This document shows positions 25,172-33,225 of a DNA stretch of 36,840 nucleotides, piece by piece (position 1 is the stretch's first letter; the number at the start of each line of letters is the position of its first letter). Source of the stretch: Hallerella sp963652365 (GTDB lineage Bacteria > Fibrobacterota > Fibrobacteria > Fibrobacterales > Fibrobacteraceae). The stretch spans positions 1 to 36,840 of the forward strand of contig CAVJTH010000025.1 in the NCBI GenBank assembly GCA_963652365.1. Reading direction: 5' to 3'. Made by a program: the position numbers and the translations under genes. The notes below the pieces were generated by a model, which saw nothing but the letters and a program-made list of their open reading frames with translations, had not been told where the DNA came from and made no database searches.

Positions 25172-25861
25172 ATGATCCAGTTCTTGCACGTGACGAAAAC
25201 CTATGAAGGCTCCTGGAAGGCGCTTTCCGATGTAACGCTTCGCATTGGCCAGGGAGAGTTTGTCTTCCTGACGGGCCATAGCGGGGCCGGGAAATCGACG
25301 CTTCTCAAGCTGATTTACATGGACGAGCGCCCGGACGCTTTCCATGGGGGCGAAGTCATGGTGCAGTTCACGAAGGATATCGTTTTCGATTCCAAGACGG
25401 CGACGGATGCCGACGTGCAGGAGCTTCGCCGTCGCATCGGGATCGTGTTCCAGGATTTCAAGCTCTTGCCCGACAGGAACGTCTTCGAAAATGTCGCCCT
25501 GGCGCTGCGGATTACGGGAACGCCTCCAAGACAGCTGAACGCGAAGGTCTTCGATGCGCTTTCCCTGGTGGGGATTTCCCAAAAACGCCTCTCGATGCCC
25601 TATACCCTTTCGGGCGGCGAACAGCAGCGCGTGGCCATTGCCCGTGCGATGGTGCACAATCCCTATCTGATTCTCGCCGACGAGCCTACGGGAAACCTGG
25701 ACCCGGAAAACGCCCGGGAGGTCTTTGAAATCTTCAAGGAAATCAACGCGCGAGGAACGACCGTTCTCATGGCGACCCACAATCCCGATTTCTACATGAA
25801 CAGCCCGTTTCGCCGCTTGACGCTTTCGCACGGCGTGCTGCAGAATCGGGATGTTCTCTAG
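25172..25861 (+). CDS. ftsE: Cell-division ABC ATPase FtsE
   Basis: This 229-residue ABC ATPase carries Walker A GHSGAGKS, the FtsE-typical FQDFKLLPDRNVFENVALAL, signature LSGGEQQRVAIARA, Walker B LILADEPTG and the switch His in MATHN. With FtsX, FtsE controls peptidoglycan hydrolases at the division site. No ftsX follows; the gene abuts a convergent minus-strand gene with no intergenic base. The FtsE-type motif favours FtsE, but a LolD-like or other ABC3-partner ATPase remains an alternative because of the missing partner. The true start is ATG 25172 after the surA stop; the longer open frame runs into surA. Confidence 0.85.
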   Translation: MIQFLHVTKTYEGSWKALSDVTLRIGQGEFVFLTGHSGAGKSTLLKLIYMDERPDAFHGGEVMVQFTKDIVFDSKTATDADVQELRRRIGIVFQDFKLLPDRNVFENVALALRITGTPPRQLNAKVFDALSLVGISQKRLSMPYTLSGGEQQRVAIARAMVHNPYLILADEPTGNLDPENAREVFEIFKEINARGTTVLMATHNPDFYMNSPFRRLTLSHGVLQNRDVL

Positions 25862-26725
25862 TTAGTAAATGTCGATTTCCGCGGGAATCTCGGCGCGGAT
25901 TCTTTGCGCGACTTCCGCAAGGAACGCCTTTTCGATCGGATGGACATCGGGAAGGGCCGTGTGGCGGACGACTCCGTAGAGCTGGATGCCGAGCAGGTTT
26001 TGCGGGCAGGAAAGATAGATTCGCTTCAATCGGTTTACGTATAGGCCGATTTCGTTTTCGTCGGGAAATTCGGAACCGATCCTGCAGAGCATCGTCTGGA
26101 CGCGAATCGGGAACTTCTTGACGGTCGATTCGATGTTTGCCTGGATTCTTTCCAGGGGAACCCTGGAACGGCTGATCTTTCGATACCACGATTCGCTGCC
26201 GGCGTCGAGCTTTGTCCAGATTTCGCCCTTCTTTTCGGTGAGAAGGGCAAGACCTTTCTGGACGTTCGGCCTGTCGAGAAGCGTCGAATTGGTGATGAGC
26301 GTGAGCTGCAAGGGGTAGCGGTCGTATCGATCCTGCATCTTGCGCATCAGCCGGCAGACTTCCGGAAATTCCCGAGTCATCGTGCTTTCGCCGTCTCCCG
26401 AAAGGCAGATGTCCTTGATTTCCCGCTTTTCCCTTTCGACATTCCGGAAGGAAGAAAAATCGGCGAGCCCGTTTCTTTCGTATGCGGTGACGATGTTCTC
26501 GATTTCCCTTTCGATTCGGGAAATGTCGATTCTTTCGCTCGGCCCGGGAACGTTTCGATCGACTTGGCAGTATGCGCAGTCGAAATTGCAATGCTTGTCG
26601 AGATTCAGGTTGATGCCGATCGACAGTCCCTTTGCGCGGCGGCTGATGACCGGGTAAACCCAGAGGTTTTGCTTCCAGAGACGCGAATGATCGCTCCAGG
26701 CTTTTTCCAGTGCTTCTTCACTCAT
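25862..26725 (-). CDS. Radical SAM protein of the COG0731 (wyosine-synthase-like) group
   Basis: This 287-residue radical SAM enzyme has the CxxxCxxC cluster motif as CNFDCAYC, preceded by the group's VYPVISRRAKGLSIGINLNL. The SAM-binding GE motif appears as LSGDGEST. It is of the COG0731 type related to TYW1, but lacks the flavodoxin part and its substrate is unknown. I chose ATG 26725 (protein MSEEALEKAW); a longer frame to 26839 would run over the divergent folC gene. The stop directly abuts that of ftsE. The start region shares a ~43-bp intergenic segment with folC, so the promoters are divergent. Confidence 0.85.
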   Translation of the reverse strand: MSEEALEKAWSDHSRLWKQNLWVYPVISRRAKGLSIGINLNLDKHCNFDCAYCQVDRNVPGPSERIDISRIEREIENIVTAYERNGLADFSSFRNVEREKREIKDICLSGDGESTMTREFPEVCRLMRKMQDRYDRYPLQLTLITNSTLLDRPNVQKGLALLTEKKGEIWTKLDAGSESWYRKISRSRVPLERIQANIESTVKKFPIRVQTMLCRIGSEFPDENEIGLYVNRLKRIYLSCPQNLLGIQLYGVVRHTALPDVHPIEKAFLAEVAQRIRAEIPAEIDIY

Positions 26726-26755
26726 AGAATCTCGCTTGTTTCGTCCAATGTTAGC

Positions 26756-26763
26756 TAAATTTG
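26756..26763 (+). promoter_or_regulatory. -10-like element TAAATTTG before folC, probably leaderless promoter
   Basis: TAAATT begins exactly 13 bp before ATG 26769, the spacing seen at 18859 and 23058. It supports ATG 26769 as start, since upstream in-frame starts (26736 TTG, 26748 ATG) would lie within or before the promoter. Confidence 0.5.
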
Positions 26764-26768
26764 GAGCG

Positions 26769-28031
26769 ATGAAAAACTTTGGCGTTGAATATCTTCGTTC
26801 CCTGGCGCCTTTGGGGATGACCGGCGACCTGAAAAACATGGAGAGACTGCTGGATTTCCTTGGGCATCCGGAGCGAAAATTTCAGTCGGTCCATGTCGTC
26901 GGTACGGACGGGAAAGGTTCTACGGCGTTCTATCTTTCGAACATTCTTTCCGCGCACGGCGTGTCTTCCGGTCTTTACACGAGTCCGCACCTGGTGAACG
27001 TTCGCGAACGAATCCGCATCGATGGAAATCCCGTTTCCGAAGAAGATCTTGACCGCCTGATGCGAGAGGTTCGCGACGCTTCCGAGCGGTTGTCTGTTCG
27101 TGTCTCCTTTTTCGAGGCGCTCACTCTCGCCTGCTTTCTGTTCCTTGCCGAAAGGAATGTCGAATGCGCTGTCGTCGAAGCGGGACTTGGCGGCAGACTG
27201 GATTCGACGCGTACCGCTTGCGGATCGAGGGCCATCCTGACGAGCATCGGGCTTGAACACACGGAACTTCTCGGCAAGACGGAAGAGGAAATCTTGCGGG
27301 AAAAGCTGGGAATCCTCTCGCCGAATGCGACACTTTTTGTCGGACAAATCGGCGCGGATCTTGTTCGAACTGCCAAGAATTCTGTCCGCGAGATCCCGGC
27401 GACGCTGGTCGTTCCGGATGTCGTCGAAAACCTGGAAGTCCCGAATCCGGGGCGGCACTATGTCGAAAACGCGTCGCTTTCGCTTGCCGTCGCCAAGGAT
27501 TTTCTAAAGGAACGCTTTGACGAAAAGACGGCCCGGGCCGCTCTCGGAAAGTCTCTGTGGGCCGGGAGAATGCAAAGGCTTGTCGATGCGGGCGGAAGGT
27601 TTCGCTGGCTTCTGGATGGGGCGCACAATCCCCATGCCGTCCGGCGGCTTTCGGAAGCGCTTGTCCAGCATTGTCCGCAAGAAAAGTTTCCCTGTGTCTT
27701 TGGCGCGTTAAGGGACAAGTCGCTCGAAGAAATGATCGCGCTCTTGAAACCGCATGTTTCCGTCTGGCACGTGACGCGGACATCCTACGAGCGCTTTCGC
27801 GAAATCGAAGAGGTTGTCGCCGAGCTGAAGTCCCTGGATTGCCCGGTGGGAACATCGGCTCCGCTGTCCGCAGGCTTCTTGAAAACGGTCCAGGCCGAGG
27901 CAGGGGACTCTCCCGTGCTGGTTACCGGATCGCTCTACATGATCGGCGGATGCATCGATCTCCTGAAAGGCGAGTTCGACAGCCTGAAGTTTTTTCGAAA
28001 CATGGAAATGTCCGAAAGCGAAACGCATTGA
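26769..28031 (+). CDS. folC: Folylpolyglutamate synthase/dihydrofolate synthase
   Basis: This 420-residue Mur-ligase-like enzyme adds glutamate to (dihydro)pteroate and folates with ATP. Motifs include the P-loop VGTDGKGST (TNGKGS in most relatives), VVEAGLGGRLDST, TSIGLEHTELLG, LDGAHNPHA and a VTGSLYM end. The family's usual start is a YLxSLxxxG pattern; ATG 26769 gives MKNFGVEYLRSLAPLG, which fits. The P-loop carries Asp where most FolC have Asn, a mild oddity. A pth gene follows 22 bp later. Whether it has one or both activities cannot be told from sequence. Confidence 0.93.
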   Translation: MKNFGVEYLRSLAPLGMTGDLKNMERLLDFLGHPERKFQSVHVVGTDGKGSTAFYLSNILSAHGVSSGLYTSPHLVNVRERIRIDGNPVSEEDLDRLMREVRDASERLSVRVSFFEALTLACFLFLAERNVECAVVEAGLGGRLDSTRTACGSRAILTSIGLEHTELLGKTEEEILREKLGILSPNATLFVGQIGADLVRTAKNSVREIPATLVVPDVVENLEVPNPGRHYVENASLSLAVAKDFLKERFDEKTARAALGKSLWAGRMQRLVDAGGRFRWLLDGAHNPHAVRRLSEALVQHCPQEKFPCVFGALRDKSLEEMIALLKPHVSVWHVTRTSYERFREIEEVVAELKSLDCPVGTSAPLSAGFLKTVQAEAGDSPVLVTGSLYMIGGCIDLLKGEFDSLKFFRNMEMSESETH

Positions 28032-28053
28032 CGTCGCACGGCAAGGAGCCTTT

Positions 28054-28608
28054 ATGAATCTAATCGTTGGACTGGGAAACCCGGGAAGCCAATACGAAAA
28101 CACGCATCACAATGCCGGGTTCATGGCGGTCGAAAAGCTGTCGGACGTTGCGCGGCCCTGGAAATCCGAGCATCGGGCGTTGACGCAAAAGGTCACGATT
28201 GCCGGAAGAGAAGTCCTGCTCGCAAAACCGCAAACCTACATGAATCTTTCCGGCGAATCGGTGCAGGCGCTGATGACCTGGTACAAGGTGTCTCCGGAAA
28301 ACCTGCTGGTCCTTTCAGACGACATCAATCTGGATGTCGGGAGGATTCGCGTTCGGGCCGGTGGCAGCCACGGTGGACAGAACGGGCTCCGCAATATCAT
28401 CGAACACGTCGGAGACCGGTTTCCGCGGGTGCGTTTCGGCGTGGGCAAGTGCCCGTTGAAATGGGATTTGGCGAATTGGGTCCTTGCCAAGTTTTCGGGA
28501 GAAGACAGGGAAAAGTTCGAACTTGCGCTAGACAAGGTTCCCGCTCTGGTGGAGTGCTATTTCGGGCAGGGAATCGCCAAGTGCATGGAACGCTATAACG
28601 GCAAGTAG
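28054..28608 (+). CDS. pth: Peptidyl-tRNA hydrolase
   Basis: This 184-residue enzyme releases peptidyl groups from stalled tRNAs in the cytoplasm. Conserved parts are LIVGLGNPGSQYENT, the catalytic His19 in HHNAGF, KPQTYMNLSGES, and SDDINLDVGRIRVRAGGSHGGQNGL. Length is standard. An AAGGAG lies upstream of the ATG (28042-28047). Its TAG stop abuts the stop of the convergent methylthiotransferase gene, forming TAGCTA. Confidence 0.96.
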   Translation: MNLIVGLGNPGSQYENTHHNAGFMAVEKLSDVARPWKSEHRALTQKVTIAGREVLLAKPQTYMNLSGESVQALMTWYKVSPENLLVLSDDINLDVGRIRVRAGGSHGGQNGLRNIIEHVGDRFPRVRFGVGKCPLKWDLANWVLAKFSGEDREKFELALDKVPALVECYFGQGIAKCMERYNGK

Positions 28609-29892
28609 CTAGGCGGGTTCACCGATGAGGGCGAACGTTTCCGCGTCCTGGATCTGTACGGAAACCCGTTTGCCGACATCGTACTCGCCGCGGAGAGCGA
28701 CGGGTCGGTAAAAGTCGTCCCGGGCGATGGTCGTTCCCGGACGCGAGCCTTTTTTTTCGACGATGACGTCCAGTTTCTTTCCGATGAATTTCCGGTTGCC
28801 GGAGAGGGCGATGGATTGAAACAGACGGGAGATTTCCGCCGAGCGGGCGTAGCGTTCGGCGCTAGGAATGTCGCAGGGGAGCCTTGCCGCCGGAGTTCCT
28901 TCCCGCGGAACGAACCGCGTGATGTTGCAAATCGAAGGCTGGACCTTTCGGACGAGAGCCAGGCTCGCCTCGAAATCTTCGCGGGATTCTCCGGGATAGG
29001 CGACAATGATGTCGGTCCCAAGATTCAGATCGGGAAAATGCGCCCGAAACGTTTCGGTAATCTGGAAAAAATCCGAACAGGTGTGCCGGCGATTCATCGC
29101 GCGGAGAATCCGGTCGCTGCCGCTTTGCACGGGAACATGGATGAACTTGTAGAGATGCTCGTCGGTGAAAGTTTCGACGAGAGCGTCCAGATAGCGAAAG
29201 ACGTGTCGCGGGTTTCCCATTCCGACCCGGATCCTGTAATCGCCGGGAACCTTGACGACGATGCGCTGCAAAAGTTCCGCGAGGTTCGTGCGAATGTCGA
29301 AGCCGTAGCAGCTGGTGTCCTGTCCTGTCAGGAATATTTCCCGGTTTCCTTGCTCCACTTTTTTTTGTACGCGCCGGACGACTGTGTCCGGCAAGGCGCT
29401 TTTCAAGACACCCTTGACGAGATGCGTGGAGCAGTAATGGCAACTGTCGAGGCATCCTTCTTCGATATTGACGATGCCGATTCCGCGGTGACAGGAAATT
29501 TCCCGGGATCGGGCCGACAGTCTGGAATCGACCGGGCTTAATTTGTCCGCAAATCGCCCAAAGGCTTCTTCGTTCTTGTGGGCGTCCTTTGGACCGAACG
29601 TGAAATCCGGATAGAGTCGTGCCAATTCGCGCCTGAGGTCTTCGGTCGCGCAACCCGTCACCCAGACCGGAACGTCCTGAAAGTTCGCGCGGATCTTCCG
29701 TGCCAGCTTGACCGCTCCCGAGATTCCCTTGACCGTGCAGGCGTTGAGAACGATGGCATCGGGCGTCTCGGATGGGAATTCGAAGGATACGAAAAATCCC
29801 CTTTCGGCAAACCTTTCGCCGATTTCCTCGCCGTCTCCGAAATTTGCCGCGCAGCCTTCGCTGAGAACCGCTACTCGTCTCTCTGGATGCAT
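28609..29892 (-). CDS. Methylthiotransferase of the e-MtaB/CDKAL1 type (tRNA t6A37)
   Basis: This 427-residue radical SAM enzyme should add a methylthio group to N6-threonylcarbamoyladenosine at tRNA position 37. The UPF0004 domain has its cluster cysteines in SEGCAANFGD, NACTVKG and VTGCATE. The radical SAM cluster is CLDSCHYC. Several blocks resemble the eukaryote/archaeal CDKAL1-type enzyme rather than MiaB, RimO or bacterial MtaB: GQDTSCYGFDI, GMGNPRHVF, FIHVPVQSGSD, and a C-terminal TRAM domain with ARDDFYRPVAL. I chose ATG 29892, giving MHPERRVAVLSEGC; longer starts run into the upstream gene. It overlaps the spoIID-like gene by 22 bp and is the last gene of its transcript. Confidence 0.85.
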   Translation of the reverse strand: MHPERRVAVLSEGCAANFGDGEEIGERFAERGFFVSFEFPSETPDAIVLNACTVKGISGAVKLARKIRANFQDVPVWVTGCATEDLRRELARLYPDFTFGPKDAHKNEEAFGRFADKLSPVDSRLSARSREISCHRGIGIVNIEEGCLDSCHYCSTHLVKGVLKSALPDTVVRRVQKKVEQGNREIFLTGQDTSCYGFDIRTNLAELLQRIVVKVPGDYRIRVGMGNPRHVFRYLDALVETFTDEHLYKFIHVPVQSGSDRILRAMNRRHTCSDFFQITETFRAHFPDLNLGTDIIVAYPGESREDFEASLALVRKVQPSICNITRFVPREGTPAARLPCDIPSAERYARSAEISRLFQSIALSGNRKFIGKKLDVIVEKKGSRPGTTIARDDFYRPVALRGEYDVGKRVSVQIQDAETFALIGEPA

Positions 29893-31283
29893 TCGAGGAC
29901 TGTTCCCGGATAATACGCCTGGAGAATCGTGTCGAAGGCTTGCCCGGCCTTTGCGCGTTCCCGAGTTCCCATTTGACACATCCCGATGCCGTGTCCGAAT
30001 CCCGACCCGTCGAGAATCCAGACCTTGCCGTTCTTCTCTATCCTGAACCTGGACGAGGAAAGAATCTTGGAGCCATCCTTGAAGAGCCAGCGGGTTCTGT
30101 CTCCGCGGACGGTAAAGATGCCCTTGTCGGTCAGGACTTCGAGCTCCGCGACGCGTCCGCCTGGAAACGTCGACTTGATTTCAATCTGCTGGATTCCGCT
30201 AAAGTTCGATTTTCCTTCGGCGCGGGATTCCTTGAAGTTCCGCCTGAACATCGCCACGAGTTCCTTTTCGCTATAGACTTTCTTCCAGGCGGAATACGGT
30301 CCCGTGCACCAGGCGCTGTCGGCGTTCTTCATGTCGTTTTGGCTCTGCAGATAGGGAACCGGGGAAAGTCCCCAGGTCTCGACGCCTTCCGTGTAGCCAC
30401 CGCATGTGGAATGGTAATAGGCTTCGACGAGGTTTCCGTCGTAAGTCAAGACGAGACCTTTCGTGGAGTCTATTGCCGCGTTGGTCAGGGGCGACTCGCC
30501 CGAGCTGCCTTGATAGACCTGATCCTGGACTGTCGCATAGACGTCGAAGCCCTGGGAAATCCTGGAATCATAGTGGCGATAGGCGTATGTGCGCGCAGCG
30601 ACCGCCTGGACCTTGAGCGCTTCGAACATGCTCGAATCCAGCTTGCCGATTTCGTGCGGCACGACGCCTTTCAGATAGTCTTCGACAGGGAGAACGTTGA
30701 TGGCGTTGAGCTTTCCCGAGGCGTTCACGACAAGAATCTTTCCGCGGTATTCCTTGCCTTCGACAGAAATCCGGGAGTTCTCCGCGGGGAAAATCCAGAC
30801 GGAATCCGACAGGCCCGCTGCGGATTGCACGCGGCTGTTTTTTGCGGAAAGCTTCCGGCTTCCGGATTGCGCCTTGCCAGACGTGGAATCGGCTCCGTGA
30901 ATGCCCATCGTGAAATAATCCCCGGAAACATCGACCTTGGAAACCCCGACCAGGATGCCGACTCGAAAATCCCTCTGCCGGTCCCTTGCGAGGATCCTTG
31001 TCGGGTATGTCTTTTTTGGCGCGGTCGGCTCGGACGAGACGGATGCCGACGGGGCGTTTGTCGGGGGAATCGGCGTAAAGGTCTCGGGTGCGCTAGAGGA
31101 ATCCCTTTTCGTGGAAACCGCCGTATCCGCAACCGGTGCCGCAAGAGAGTCGGAACTTTCGGGCGACGGCGTGGCTTTTTCCGCTGGCTTTGCGTCTTCG
31201 ACCGGATCGGTGACAAGCGGCGGAAGCGGTGCGCAGCTCGAAAGGCCGATTGCGAGAAATAGCAGCGGAAGTCGCTCGATCAT
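29871..31283 (-). CDS. SpoIID/LytB-domain lipoprotein (amidase enhancer/lytic transglycosylase family)
   Basis: This 470-residue envelope protein has a signal peptide with lipobox LSSC (Cys at about 17), a Pro/Ser/Ala-rich linker to about residue 95, and a SpoIID domain. Key parts are VLPVEDYLKGVVPHEIGK, ALKVQAVAARTYAY, AYYHSTCGGYTEGVETWG and the end GSGFGHGIGMCQMGTRERA. SpoIID proteins cleave glycan strands lacking stem peptides. In non-sporulating Gram-negative bacteria they probably act in cell-wall turnover or division. The start overlaps the def stop as ATGA. A valine-rich stretch between residues 100 and 200 looks like an inserted beta-domain. Confidence 0.9.
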   Translation of the reverse strand: MIERLPLLFLAIGLSSCAPLPPLVTDPVEDAKPAEKATPSPESSDSLAAPVADTAVSTKRDSSSAPETFTPIPPTNAPSASVSSEPTAPKKTYPTRILARDRQRDFRVGILVGVSKVDVSGDYFTMGIHGADSTSGKAQSGSRKLSAKNSRVQSAAGLSDSVWIFPAENSRISVEGKEYRGKILVVNASGKLNAINVLPVEDYLKGVVPHEIGKLDSSMFEALKVQAVAARTYAYRHYDSRISQGFDVYATVQDQVYQGSSGESPLTNAAIDSTKGLVLTYDGNLVEAYYHSTCGGYTEGVETWGLSPVPYLQSQNDMKNADSAWCTGPYSAWKKVYSEKELVAMFRRNFKESRAEGKSNFSGIQQIEIKSTFPGGRVAELEVLTDKGIFTVRGDRTRWLFKDGSKILSSSRFRIEKNGKVWILDGSGFGHGIGMCQMGTRERAKAGQAFDTILQAYYPGTVLECIQRDE

Positions 31284-31837
31284 CGTTTTCCCGTTTTCCT
31301 CGATTCCAGTTTCTTCTTTTCCTTCTTGACCATGTCGCGGAGTCTCGAACGGTTGAGCTCCCGGTCTGCGGTCGAAATGACATCGACAAAGAGCTTGCCG
31401 TCCAGATGGTCCGATTCATGCTGGAAACAGCGGCAAAGAAGCCCTTCGACATTGCGCTCTTCGACAGTCTGTCCGTTCTCGTCCGTGTAGCGGATCCAGA
31501 TCTTTCCGGGGCGATAGACGTTGCAGAAGACATCCGGAACGGAAAGGCAGCCTTCGTCGTAGGGGACGTTTTCCGAATCGGGCTCCGTTCCCCAGGTGGG
31601 ATTGAAGATGATTCGGGGAGCGGGAGTTTCGTTTTCGTCGGGACGTGCCGGATCGATGACGACCAGGCGAACGTCCTTTCCGACTTGCGGAGCGGCCAGT
31701 CCGACTCCGCCGGCTTCGTACATCGTGTCGAGCATGTCATGCGCGAGCGCGACAAGTTCCGGGGTCACCGTCTCGACAGGCTTGCACTTTTCGCGCAGAA
31801 CAGGATTGCCGTAAACCTTGATTTCCAGAACGGCCAT
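31280..31837 (-). CDS. def: Peptide deformylase
   Basis: This 185-residue metalloenzyme removes the N-formyl group from nascent proteins. All three motifs are visible: GVGLAAPQ, EGCLSVP with the metal-binding Cys, and the HExxH motif as QHESDHLDG. The C-terminal ~25 residues are strongly basic (KKEKKKLESRK), fitting a ribosome-contacting tail. Its ATG overlaps the yajC stop by one base (TAATG), and its stop overlaps the next start, so translation is coupled through three genes. Confidence 0.97.
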   Translation of the reverse strand: MAVLEIKVYGNPVLREKCKPVETVTPELVALAHDMLDTMYEAGGVGLAAPQVGKDVRLVVIDPARPDENETPAPRIIFNPTWGTEPDSENVPYDEGCLSVPDVFCNVYRPGKIWIRYTDENGQTVEERNVEGLLCRCFQHESDHLDGKLFVDVISTADRELNRSRLRDMVKKEKKKLESRKTGKR

Positions 31838-32205
31838 TATTTCGCCGCTTTCCTGTCATCCGCATTGGCATTCAGTACGCGGAGAATGGCAGCCTGTTCG
31901 AAGTCGAGCTTCGTGTCGTTTCCGGTCTTGACCGTGACGATGTTGCCTTCGATGTTCACGACTGCGCCGACAATGCCTGCCGTTGTCAGCACCTGGTCGC
32001 CTTTCTTCAGGGCCTTGCGCATGGCGTCGAGCTTCTTCATTTCCTTTTGCTTGGGCATGATGAAAAAGAGATACATGACGACAAACATCAGGATAAACGG
32101 CAGAAGTCCCATGAACATGGAACCGCCTTGCTGTTCGGCGGGAGCCGCTTCATCGGCAAAGGCGGATGCGGCGAGGACTAGGGCGAGGAGGGCGGAATAC
32201 TTCAT
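31837..32205 (-). CDS. yajC: Sec translocon accessory protein YajC
   Basis: This 122-residue inner-membrane protein is associated with SecDF. The main membrane span is LLPFILMFVVMYLFFIMPKQ, followed by KKLDAMRKALKKGDQVLTTAGIVG, the standard YajC cytoplasmic motif. The first ~18 residues look like a cleavable signal peptide (ALLALVLAASAFADE), an extension compared with E. coli YajC. AAAGGA lies 6 bases upstream of the ATG. A CTAAATTG element further upstream, at the end of the preceding gene, may give it an additional promoter. secD and secF are not in the window. Confidence 0.93.
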   Translation of the reverse strand: MKYSALLALVLAASAFADEAAPAEQQGGSMFMGLLPFILMFVVMYLFFIMPKQKEMKKLDAMRKALKKGDQVLTTAGIVGAVVNIEGNIVTVKTGNDTKLDFEQAAILRVLNANADDRKAAK

Positions 32206-32238
32206 AGAAATCCTTTTGGTGATGTGAATGCCTGCAAT

Positions 32239-33225
32239 TTAGAAAAATTCATGGAGAAAGTCGTCTGCCGGACGGTTTATCGCTTTCGGAAGGCGCTTGT
32301 CGAGCAGCGGATAGACGCGGTTCAATTCGAGCAAGTCCTTGAGCGATTCCCGGTCTCCGCAAAACTCTTCGATTGCGTCCAGTTCTACGCCCGAGGAAAA
32401 TTCCGGGACGGACGAAAGATAGCCGCACTGGACCATGTTGAGGAATGCGCGGCGCGTGAGCGTGATCCCCGGAAAGAGCTTCCGGTAAGTCGCGAAGAAA
32501 TCCTTAGAGCGGATAGAAACTCGGCTGTCGCTTTCGCGTCCCCGGGTCTTCGCTGTCGAAACGAACGCGGTGAGAATCGTCTGGTCGTTTGCCGACAGGA
32601 TGGAACGAGGCAAGGCCTTTCCTGCCATGCGGGCTAGCAGCGTGCGATAGAGAAGTTGAGGCAGTTGCTTGCGATAGAAGCGGATCCCGGGCTGCTTGCC
32701 GGGAACGATTTCGGAAATTCCCAGGTCGCAGAATCCCTGGAAGAGGTCGAGCGTTTCACCGTAATCCAGTCCATTGATCGCGCGGATGTCGCTTGCGATT
32801 CTGTCCAGGTCGAGAATCGCATCCTTGGAATGCTTCGCATGTTTCGCGCAGACGAAGAGGCTTGTCGGGATGGCGTGAATCTTGTCGAGCGTCGCCTTGT
32901 TCCTTGCGGCGGTCTGTACCCGGGTTCCCATAAAGCGCAGGAACGGGGAAAACCAGGCGGGCAAGTCCCGGAACGCGGACGAGAGGTCTTCTTGCGAAAT
33001 CTCTTCCACTTCGGAAGCTTCCATGGCGCGCAGCGTGTAGCGGTGCGGTGTGGAATCCAGAAGGGAATCCTTGCCGACCACGGAATGGGCGAGAACCGTT
33101 TTCCCGGAACGAATCCTTTCGCCTTCCTTTCTTTGCGCGACGAAGGAGCCTTTCTGGACGATGTAGAGCTTGCCGTCGGTGTCGCCTTCCGCAAAGAGAA
33201 TGTCCCTAGCCTGCAGCCTTTTCAT
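32239..33225 (-). CDS. cNMP-binding-domain-like regulator B
   Basis: This 328-residue protein starts with a degenerate cyclic-nucleotide-binding beta-roll (ILFAEGDTDGKLYIVQKGSF to about residue 90). A mostly helical domain of ~230 residues follows that I do not recognise. There is no obvious phosphate-binding cassette (no clear GE-x-ALL-R motif), so ligand binding is doubtful. A DNA-binding HTH is not evident. The start at 33225 overlaps the stop of the similar gene before it as ATGA; the open frame extends upstream only within that gene. The two proteins share layout and are probably diverged duplicates. Function unknown. Confidence 0.75.
   Translation of the reverse strand: MKRLQARDILFAEGDTDGKLYIVQKGSFVAQRKEGERIRSGKTVLAHSVVGKDSLLDSTPHRYTLRAMEASEVEEISQEDLSSAFRDLPAWFSPFLRFMGTRVQTAARNKATLDKIHAIPTSLFVCAKHAKHSKDAILDLDRIASDIRAINGLDYGETLDLFQGFCDLGISEIVPGKQPGIRFYRKQLPQLLYRTLLARMAGKALPRSILSANDQTILTAFVSTAKTRGRESDSRVSIRSKDFFATYRKLFPGITLTRRAFLNMVQCGYLSSVPEFSSGVELDAIEEFCGDRESLKDLLELNRVYPLLDKRLPKAINRPADDFLHEFF

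Noticed and set aside
29940..31262. A 440-codon plus-strand open frame opposite the SpoIID-domain gene
   Set aside because: The minus-strand product has a lipobox and full SpoIID motifs, while the plus-strand product resembles nothing.
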